Shown: positions 7,518 through 12,359 of the stretch, piece by piece | How the letters are laid out: the number at the start of each line of letters is the position of its first letter | How positions within the stretch are numbered: the first letter of the stretch is position 1 | From: Syntrophorhabdaceae bacterium | GTDB taxonomy: Bacteria; Desulfobacterota; Syntrophorhabdia; Syntrophorhabdales; Syntrophorhabdaceae | Assembly (NCBI GenBank): GCA_026415015.1 | Contig: JAOAHW010000142.1 | Location: 1 to 12,359, forward strand | Direction of reading: 5' to 3' | Length of the DNA stretch: 12,359 nucleotides | Translations under genes and position numbers: made by a program | Notes under the pieces: model-generated | The model's input: only the letters and a program-made list of their open reading frames with translations | Database searches by the model: none | What the model was told of the DNA's origin: nothing

Positions 7518-8639
7518 ATGGCAGAATTAATAAAATATCTAAAATATATGGTTGAAAAGGACGCATCAGATATATACATAACAGCAGGACTACCGGCCAT
7601 GTTCAGGATACAGGGCTCTACCCAGCCATACGATGAACCTCCTCTAACCCCTGAAGATACAGAAAAGATTGCGGACAGCACAATGAATGAAAAGCAGAAA
7701 AAGCAGTTTGCCGAAGAATTGGAGATGAACCTTGCCCTTCATTATCCTGAACTGGGCAGGTTCAGGGTGAATATCTTCAGACAAAGGAGTTATGTGGGTC
7801 TTGTTATAAGACAGATTAAAACCCAGATAAAGACCATAGATGAGATGGGATTACCCAGTATATTGAAGGATATTGTTATGAGTAAAAGGGGGCTTGTTCT
7901 TGTGGTAGGTGCCACAGGGAGCGGTAAATCAACAACCCTTGCCTCCATGATAGACCACAGAAATTCCCATGAAAGGGGACATATCATCACCATAGAGGAC
8001 CCTGTTGAATATGTCCATCAACACAAGATGAGCGTCATAACACAGAGGGAAGTAGGTTTTGATACGCACTCATTTTTCAATGCCCTTAAAAACACACTCA
8101 GACAGGCACCTGATGTGATACTCATAGGCGAGATAAGGGATACTGAGACAATGGAGGATGCCATCACCTTTGCCGAGACAGGACACCTCGCCCTAGGTAC
8201 CCTCCATGCCAACAATGCAAACCAGGCCATTGAGAGGATATTGAACTTTTTCCCCATAGAAAAGCACCTGCAAATATATATGCAGTTATCACTGAACCTA
8301 AGGGCTATTATATCCCAGAGACTCATACCTACTGTGGATGGGAAAAGAGTGGCTGCAATAGAGATACTCCTTGATAGCGCAAGGGTAAAAGACCTAATAC
8401 TGAGGGGAGAGGTAGGTCTACTAAAAGAGACTATGGCTGCCTCATACAACGAGGGCATGCAGACCTTTGACCAGCATATCTTCGACCTTTACAAACAAGG
8501 TATAATAGACTACAACCATGCCATTGCAAATGCAGATAGCCCCAATGACCTGAGGCTCAAGATCAAGATGGCAGGTATATCAAAAGAAGAGGTGGAGAAA
8601 AAAGAACCTGCCTTTAAGCTGAAGATAGATGGTAAATAA
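7518..8639 (+). CDS. pilU: PilT-dependent retraction ATPase PilU
   Basis: Second PilT-family ATPase, which in studied systems helps PilT retract pili. It is 373 aa, with Walker A GATGSGKS at 131-138, TIEDPVEYVH, Walker B DVILIGEIRD and TGHLALGTLHA. In place of the PilT AIRNLIRE signature it has RVKDLILRGEVGLLKETM, and its tail IANADSPNDLRLKIKM is typical of PilU, so I favour pilU over a second pilT. The Shine-Dalgarno GAGGTGAT (7507-7514) contains the stop codon of pilT, and only 4 nt separate the two coding regions, so the two are probably translated together. A 75-bp spacer with no obvious terminator follows. Confidence 0.92.
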   Translation: MAELIKYLKYMVEKDASDIYITAGLPAMFRIQGSTQPYDEPPLTPEDTEKIADSTMNEKQKKQFAEELEMNLALHYPELGRFRVNIFRQRSYVGLVIRQIKTQIKTIDEMGLPSILKDIVMSKRGLVLVVGATGSGKSTTLASMIDHRNSHERGHIITIEDPVEYVHQHKMSVITQREVGFDTHSFFNALKNTLRQAPDVILIGEIRDTETMEDAITFAETGHLALGTLHANNANQAIERILNFFPIEKHLQIYMQLSLNLRAIISQRLIPTVDGKRVAAIEILLDSARVKDLILRGEVGLLKETMAASYNEGMQTFDQHIFDLYKQGIIDYNHAIANADSPNDLRLKIKMAGISKEEVEKKEPAFKLKIDGK

Positions 8640-8714
8640 TAGAGACGATAAAAAGCTGCACAATGCAAAATGAGAGGTATAAAAGAGAAAAATAAGGGAA
8701 ATAGGGGATAAAAA

Positions 8715-9164
8715 ATGGAAACTGACAGAATTAAGATAGCCTTAGACTGTTTTAATGAAAGAATGAGTTGCTCACAGGCAATAATGTGTGCTTGTGCACC
8801 TGAATTAGGTCTTGATAAAAGAACAGCCTTGAAGGTTGCCTGTGCCTTTGGAGGCGGTATGGCAAGGATGGGTGAGATTTGCGGTGCAGCAACCGGTGCA
8901 TTTATGGTCATTGGACTGAGATATGGTGAGAGTAGTCCTGACCCTAATGAAGCGAAAGAAAAGACCTATCAGGCAACAAGAGAGTTTGTTGAGAGATTCA
9001 AGTCAATTAATGGCTCAATAATATGCAGGGACCTCCTCGGGCTTGACATCTCTACTGATGAAGGCAGAAACTCTGCTAATGAAATGAACCTTTTCAGGAC
9101 AAGGTGTACAAAATTTGTCAAGGACGCTGCAGAGATCCTGGAGGAACTAATCTTCTCCAGATAG
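8715..9164 (+). CDS. C_GCxxG_C_C family protein (putative redox protein)
   Basis: 149 aa, of the small cysteine-patterned family called C_GCxxG_C_C (also seen as C_GCAxxG_C_C). The four family cysteines are visible: Cys19 in SCSQA, Cys56 in GEICGAATGA just after the GGGMARMG glycine run, Cys104 in IICRDLLG, and Cys131 in RCTKFV. Cys12, Cys25, Cys27 and Cys43 are extra, making eight in all, which suggests metal, cluster or disulfide chemistry. No signal peptide is seen, so it is probably cytosolic. The family is common in anaerobes and its biochemical role is not settled; a redox role is inference. AGGGG (8703-8707) lies 7 nt before the ATG. It is followed, 89 bp on, by the DRTGG gene on the same strand. 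Confidence 0.88.
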   Translation: METDRIKIALDCFNERMSCSQAIMCACAPELGLDKRTALKVACAFGGGMARMGEICGAATGAFMVIGLRYGESSPDPNEAKEKTYQATREFVERFKSINGSIICRDLLGLDISTDEGRNSANEMNLFRTRCTKFVKDAAEILEELIFSR

Positions 9165-9253
9165 TCCCTGGTATTTTGATAGTTATATTTTGTTGTGTGG
9201 ATAGAATAAGTAATAAAAAAAATCTCTTACGTTTATAATAAAAGGAGAATAAG

Positions 9254-9610
9254 GTGACATTAAAAGAGTTAAGGGATATACTCGATGCAGAGGTTTATGT
9301 TGGCCATGACCAACTCGATATGGAGATAAAAACAGCCTTTGGTGCTGACCTCATGAGCGATGTGCTTGCCTTTGCCAAGGCTGGGAGTCTTTTATTGACA
9401 GGACTTACAAACCCCCAGGTTGTGAGGACATCAGATGTCCTTGATATTGCAGCCATTATCATAGTCAGGGGTAAAAAGCCTCAACAGGAGACAATTTCAT
9501 TAGCAGAAGAATTAAGGATTCCCGTACTCGGGACAAAATATATCCTCTTTGAGACCGCTGGTAGGCTATATACAAAGGGAATAGTTGGATGCGTGGAGAG
9601 GGTTACTTAA
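9254..9610 (+). CDS. Stand-alone DRTGG-domain protein
   Basis: 118 aa, a single DRTGG domain. Diagnostic stretches are GADLMSDVLAFAKAG (about 30-44), LLLTGLTNPQVVRTSDVLDI (about 47-66), VRGKKP and a C-terminal F-E-x-x-G-x-LY-x-x-G segment. In known proteins this domain occurs as a module in Pta- and CBS-containing proteins, and as short free-standing proteins often coded near [FeFe]-hydrogenase genes of clostridia and Thermotogae. No hydrogenase is in this window, so it is an orphan here. A ligand-sensing role is likely but unproven. Translation starts at GTG 9254, with AAAGGAG (9241-9247) 6 nt upstream. The gene converges on sucD across 64 bp. Confidence 0.87.
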   Translation: MTLKELRDILDAEVYVGHDQLDMEIKTAFGADLMSDVLAFAKAGSLLLTGLTNPQVVRTSDVLDIAAIIIVRGKKPQQETISLAEELRIPVLGTKYILFETAGRLYTKGIVGCVERVT

Positions 9611-9674
9611 AAAATTGACTTTTTCATATCAGTTGCATATTAAGAGATATCTAAAAATGACTATCCCTCAATAA

Positions 9675-10547
9675 TTATTTCAATTTATGCTTTTTTGCCC
9701 ACTGGGCCACATAGATTGGGCTTTCAAGGACCTCTACACCTGCTGCCCTCAATGCCTCGTGTTTGCCCTGCACTGTCCCTGAAGAGCCACGCACTATAGC
9801 CCCTGCATGGCCCATACGTTTACCCTGGGGTGAATAACGGCCAGCAATATATGCTGCCACAGGCTTTGTCATCTTCCTCGATATAAACCCAGCTGCCTTT
9901 TCCTCCTGTTCACCACCCACTTCACCGACAATAATAACCGCATCTGTTCCTTCATCTTCTTGGAATAACTCAAGGATATCAGCAAGATTTCTCAATACAA
10001 CAGGGTCTGCACCCATGCCTACAACAGTGCTCTGACCTACCTTACTCTCAGAGAGTATTCCTGCAAATTCATAAGACAGTGTACCACTCCTTGATATAAT
10101 ACCTACCCTGCCAGGGGCAAAAAGGGAAGCAGGCATAATACCCATCTTACCTTTACCTGGCACGAGTATCCCAGGTGTAGTTGGACCAAGGGCAAATACA
10201 CCCCTTTCTAAAGCAAAACTTCTCATCTTCACCACATCCCTTACAGGTATATGTTCAGGGACAACAACGATGAGCTTTATACCTGCCTCTATGGTTTCAA
10301 GGAATGCATCAAGGACAAAGGCGGCAGGGACAAAAAATACAGAGGCATTGGCCCCTGTCTCCCTTACAGCCTCCTCAACGCTGTCGAATACAGGGACACC
10401 CTCTACAGTGGTCCCACCTTTTCCAGGTGTAACCCCTCCTACAACCTTTGTTCCATATTGAAGCATCCAGTGGGTCTGGACACTCCCTATTCGACCAGTT
10501 ATACCCTGAACAATAACACGGGTTGTATCATCTATCAGTATACTCAT
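9675..10547 (-). CDS. sucD: Succinyl-CoA synthetase-like ligase, alpha subunit
   Basis: CoA-binding, phosphohistidine subunit of an ADP-forming acid-CoA ligase; with the beta subunit it makes acyl-CoA from acid, CoA and ATP, or runs in reverse to make ATP. 290 aa matches SucD (289 in E. coli). The Rossmann CoA site reads VQGITGRIGSVQTHWML (about 13-29), the active His247 sits in MGHAGAI, and EVGGEQEE supplies the Glu of the phosphohistidine loop. The usual GPNCPG reads GPTTPG (121-126), with Thr at both variable positions, and the first helix (SVQTHWMLQYGT) also departs from the common form. The ligase class is certain, but the acid could be succinate, malate or another dicarboxylate. ATG 10547 starts 2 nt after the sucC stop, with AGAGG within the end of sucC as ribosome site. 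Confidence 0.88.
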   Translation of the reverse strand: MSILIDDTTRVIVQGITGRIGSVQTHWMLQYGTKVVGGVTPGKGGTTVEGVPVFDSVEEAVRETGANASVFFVPAAFVLDAFLETIEAGIKLIVVVPEHIPVRDVVKMRSFALERGVFALGPTTPGILVPGKGKMGIMPASLFAPGRVGIISRSGTLSYEFAGILSESKVGQSTVVGMGADPVVLRNLADILELFQEDEGTDAVIIVGEVGGEQEEKAAGFISRKMTKPVAAYIAGRYSPQGKRMGHAGAIVRGSSGTVQGKHEALRAAGVEVLESPIYVAQWAKKHKLK

Positions 10548-10549
10548 GG

Positions 10550-11695
10550 TTAACCTCTCTGCCCACTAATAATCTCGTAGAGTTTCTCTATTGCCTTTTC
10601 AGTAGCCGCCTCTGTCACCACATGGACACCCCCTGACCTGAAGATCTCCCAGGTCTCCTCCTGACGGTTGCCCAGTGCCTTGGCAACAATTGGTATCTTT
10701 ACATTATGCTCTTGAATGTAACGGACTACCCCTTTTGCACCCTCATGGATAGGGTTAATACCACCATAGACATTTATGAAGATCGCCTTTAGATCAGGTT
10801 TCATCATGACAAGTTCCATGCACTTATACAATAAATCAGCTGTTATCCCGCCTCCTGTCTCAAGGAAGTTTGCAGGTCTCATCTTTTGTCCTATAATATC
10901 CATAGATGCCATGCCAAGCCCTGCCCCGGAAGAAATAAGGCCTATGTCGCCATCGAGGTCTACATATGTAACACCTATCTGTCTTCCCCTACGCTCTATA
11001 GGATTTTCTATCCTCTCTATACGGTCAGGCAGGGGCAAACGGATTCTTGATAGGGCAGAGTCATCTATCTCAAGGACAGCATCAACAGCAATCAAACCAC
11101 CATTTGCCATAACAACAAGGGGGTTTATCTCTGCAATCAAGGCTTCATAACGGACAGATATATTGTATAGCTGGCCAATGATATCAGACCATGTTGTGAT
11201 AAGCTGTTGTTCTAAACCGAGCCTCCTAAGTAGTGTCCTTGCCTGATATGGGTAATAACCGAATGAAGGGTCTATGTGTATAGCCGCAATCTTCTCAGGT
11301 GATGACTTTGCTGTCTCTTCTATGAGAACCCCTCCCTCTGTGCTCACAAGTATCACAGGCTGGCCTGAATACCCATCTATGGTTGTGCCCATATAGAGTT
11401 CTTTAGCAATATCCACCTTTTCACATACAAGTATCTTTCGGACAGTAAGTCCTTTAATCTCTGATGAAAATAGCTTTTCGGCGGCGTATTCTAACTCATC
11501 AGGATTTGATACAGATTTAATGCCACCTGCCAGTCCCCTGCCACCAACAAGAACCTGTGCCTTTAATACAACAGGGTAACCTATCTCGCCTGCAATACGG
11601 ATGGCATCATCTACAGTCTCTGCCACACCACGACGGGGTACAGGTATCCTATTCTGCTCAAATATATCCAGTGCCTCATATTCATGGAGTCTCAT
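10550..11695 (-). CDS. sucC: Succinyl-CoA synthetase-like ligase, beta subunit
   Basis: ATP-grasp subunit that binds nucleotide and, in SucC, the carboxylate. 381 aa, near the 388 of E. coli. It begins with the family's MRLHEYEALDIF. The ATP-grasp lysine and glycine loop is VVLKAQVLVGGRGLAGGIK (family: VHAGGRGKAGG). AEINPLV holds Glu189 and Asn191, and the C-terminal ligase part has DGDIGLISSGAGLGMASMD, PANFLETGGG and FINVYGGINPIHEGAKG. The last segment departs from the usual FGGIVRCD, and SSGAGLGM departs from NGAGLAM. First gene of the sucCD-like operon: ATG 11695 has a GAAGGTGAT ribosome site just upstream, about 25 nt from the predicted transcription start. It is divergent from the GntR regulator. 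The enzyme type is sure, the acid substrate is not. Confidence 0.88.
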   Translation of the reverse strand: MRLHEYEALDIFEQNRIPVPRRGVAETVDDAIRIAGEIGYPVVLKAQVLVGGRGLAGGIKSVSNPDELEYAAEKLFSSEIKGLTVRKILVCEKVDIAKELYMGTTIDGYSGQPVILVSTEGGVLIEETAKSSPEKIAAIHIDPSFGYYPYQARTLLRRLGLEQQLITTWSDIIGQLYNISVRYEALIAEINPLVVMANGGLIAVDAVLEIDDSALSRIRLPLPDRIERIENPIERRGRQIGVTYVDLDGDIGLISSGAGLGMASMDIIGQKMRPANFLETGGGITADLLYKCMELVMMKPDLKAIFINVYGGINPIHEGAKGVVRYIQEHNVKIPIVAKALGNRQEETWEIFRSGGVHVVTEAATEKAIEKLYEIISGQRG

Positions 11696-11712
11696 CTCTC
11701 ATCACCTTCTAT

Positions 11713-11730
11713 TTTCAATTTTTTTCAATT
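11713..11730. repeat. 10-bp-phased direct repeat at the sucCD start region
   Basis: TTTCAATT occurs at 11713-11720 and again at 11723-11730 (AATTGAAA on the sucCD strand), exactly one helical turn apart. The copies cover the end of the -10 and the first transcribed bases of the sucCD promoter. A regulator bound here would block that promoter. The low-complexity AT background makes this tentative. Confidence 0.3.
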
Positions 11731-11756
11731 ATAAATTTTTATAAAAAATATGTCAA
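11728..11756 (-). promoter_or_regulatory. Consensus sigma70 promoter for sucCD-like operon
   Basis: On the minus strand TTGACA (11756-11751) and TATAAT (11733-11728) are separated by exactly 17 bp, a perfect match to the housekeeping consensus. Transcription should start near 11721, giving a leader of about 25 nt that carries the ribosome site. Such a strong core promoter beside a divergent regulator gene suggests control mainly by repression. Confidence 0.82.
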
Positions 11757-11763
11757 ATAATTA

Positions 11764-11803
11764 AATTAAAAATTTTTTTAATTTTTTAATTGCATTTTTA
11801 ATT
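11764..11803. repeat. Inverted repeat in the sucC-gntR intergenic region
   Basis: AATTAAAAAT (11764-11773) has its exact reverse complement ATTTTTAATT at 11794-11803, with 20 bp between. It lies between the two divergent promoters and overlaps the -35 of the regulator promoter, where an operator would be expected. The arms are pure A/T, so chance is a real alternative. Confidence 0.25.
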
Positions 11804-11818
11804 AAATTTATTTACAAT
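11790..11818 (+). promoter_or_regulatory. Candidate promoter of the GntR-family gene
   Basis: TTGCAT (11790-11795) and TACAAT (11813-11818) are 17 bp apart. Transcription would begin at about 11825, essentially at the ATG of the regulator (11824). No Shine-Dalgarno sequence is visible before that ATG. Together these suggest a leaderless mRNA. The -35 matches consensus only in its first three bases. Confidence 0.4.
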
Positions 11819-11823
11819 AAAAC

Positions 11824-12359
11824 ATGACCGATATGAAAACTAAAAAAACAGTAAAAAAACAGGAAGACAGTAGCCAGGTGGCATATAACGGCATAAGGCG
11901 TATGCTCTATAACAAAGAGATTGTCCCTGGCCAGAAGATTGCATACCGTGATCTCGCCGAGAAGCTCAAATTAAGCCCCACCCCCATTGTCCAGGCATTA
12001 AAGTGGCTTGAATTGCAAGGCTTTGTGAGCCATGAACCTAACCGTGGCTTCTACATGACACCTTTCAGCCTTAAAGAATTAGAGGAACTCTATGAGTTAA
12101 GGGAGCTTGTTGAGCCGTCTCTGCTGCCTGCCACGATCCAAAAAATAACAAAACAGGGTCTTGTAGAGTTAAAGGCAGCCCTTGAGGCACACCTCTCTGC
12201 AGAAAGGGAATTCTATCTGAAAGAGAGGCTCTTTAAGAACAGGGAATTCCATATGACCCTGGCATCACTGTCTGGCAAAGAGACACAGATAAGGCTCCTG
12301 CAAAACGTCTTTGATATGCTATTTCTCAAATACGGTGGTAATTATTTTCCTATGGCATC
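11824..12359 (+). CDS. GntR/FCD-family transcription regulator (3' end beyond window)
   Basis: 178 codons are visible; the frame runs off the right edge, and about 220-240 aa is usual for the family. After a Lys-rich start, the winged helix-turn-helix spans about 18-80: YRDLAEKLKLSPTPIVQALKWLELQGFVSHEPNRGFYM. The common SRTPVREAL recognition segment reads SPTPIVQAL here. The FCD ligand-binding all-helical domain begins near residue 84 (KELEELYELRELVEP); the family D-x-x-F-H metal motif reads NREFH, with Asn139 for Asp and His143 kept. FCD regulators usually sense carboxylic acids and often control the divergent operon, here the sucCD-like pair. Start ATG 11824; a second ATG is at 11833. Family confident, ligand unknown. 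Confidence 0.9.
   Translation, partial: MTDMKTKKTVKKQEDSSQVAYNGIRRMLYNKEIVPGQKIAYRDLAEKLKLSPTPIVQALKWLELQGFVSHEPNRGFYMTPFSLKELEELYELRELVEPSLLPATIQKITKQGLVELKAALEAHLSAEREFYLKERLFKNREFHMTLASLSGKETQIRLLQNVFDMLFLKYGGNYFPMA

Noticed and set aside
9611..9674. Possible bidirectional terminator between the convergent DRTGG and sucD genes
   Set aside because: Only a 5-bp ATATC/GATAT stem with a long loop is visible, with no GC-rich stem or adjoining T-run.
1..12359. Mobile element, CRISPR array, tRNA or rRNA
   Set aside because: I found no transposase or integrase motif, no regularly spaced long repeats, and no tRNA- or rRNA-like segment on either strand. Intergenic gaps are all under 175 bp.

Overview
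The window reads as a piece of chromosome from an anaerobic or microaerophilic Gram-negative bacterium of moderately low GC. Arg AGG/AGA and Ile ATA codons are used heavily. PilT/PilU-type retraction ATPases, a short class A penicillin-binding protein, a C_GCxxG_C_C protein, a stand-alone DRTGG-domain protein and a GntR/FCD regulator beside a succinyl-CoA-synthetase-like pair together suggest Desulfobacterota (deltaproteobacteria) or Nitrospirota. That placement is an inference of low to moderate confidence. I see no phage, transposon, plasmid, CRISPR or RNA-gene signal.

Layout. Positions 1-649 (minus) hold the N-terminal part of a Tat-exported alkaline phosphatase, cut by the window edge. 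Upstream of it lies an AT-rich spacer with TTAACA-like hexamers in 11-bp phase, resembling a Pho box. Positions 823-4982 (minus) are a two-gene unit: a class A penicillin-binding protein (3129-4982), translationally coupled to a membrane protein with an internal spermidine-synthase-like domain (823-3132) that has lost the usual amine-binding acidic residues. A 29-bp divergent gap follows, and then 5012-8639 (plus) is a tight housekeeping and motility run: miaA, scpB, pilT, pilU. Two small proteins follow on the same strand: a C_GCxxG_C_C redox-type protein (8715-9164) and a single-domain DRTGG protein (9254-9610). Facing them on the minus strand is a two-gene operon, sucC-like (10550-11695) and sucD-like (9675-10547), driven by a promoter with perfect TTGACA / 17 bp / TATAAT elements. 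A GntR/FCD regulator (from 11824, plus) is divergently transcribed from it and cut by the right edge; it is the obvious candidate regulator of the CoA-ligase operon.

How the parts fit. Most of the window is ordinary core metabolism: cell wall, tRNA modification, chromosome segregation and twitching motility. The parts that merit attention are (i) the variant CoA-ligase pair with its dedicated regulator, whose substrate may not be succinate; (ii) the spermidine-synthase-like membrane protein with a rewritten active site, coupled to a peptidoglycan synthase; (iii) the orphan C_GCxxG_C_C plus DRTGG pair; and (iv) the Pho-like repeats in front of the phosphatase. I did not find a clearly new multi-gene defence or mobile system. 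No gene-free stretch exceeds 300 bp; the longest is the 173-bp spacer at 650-822.
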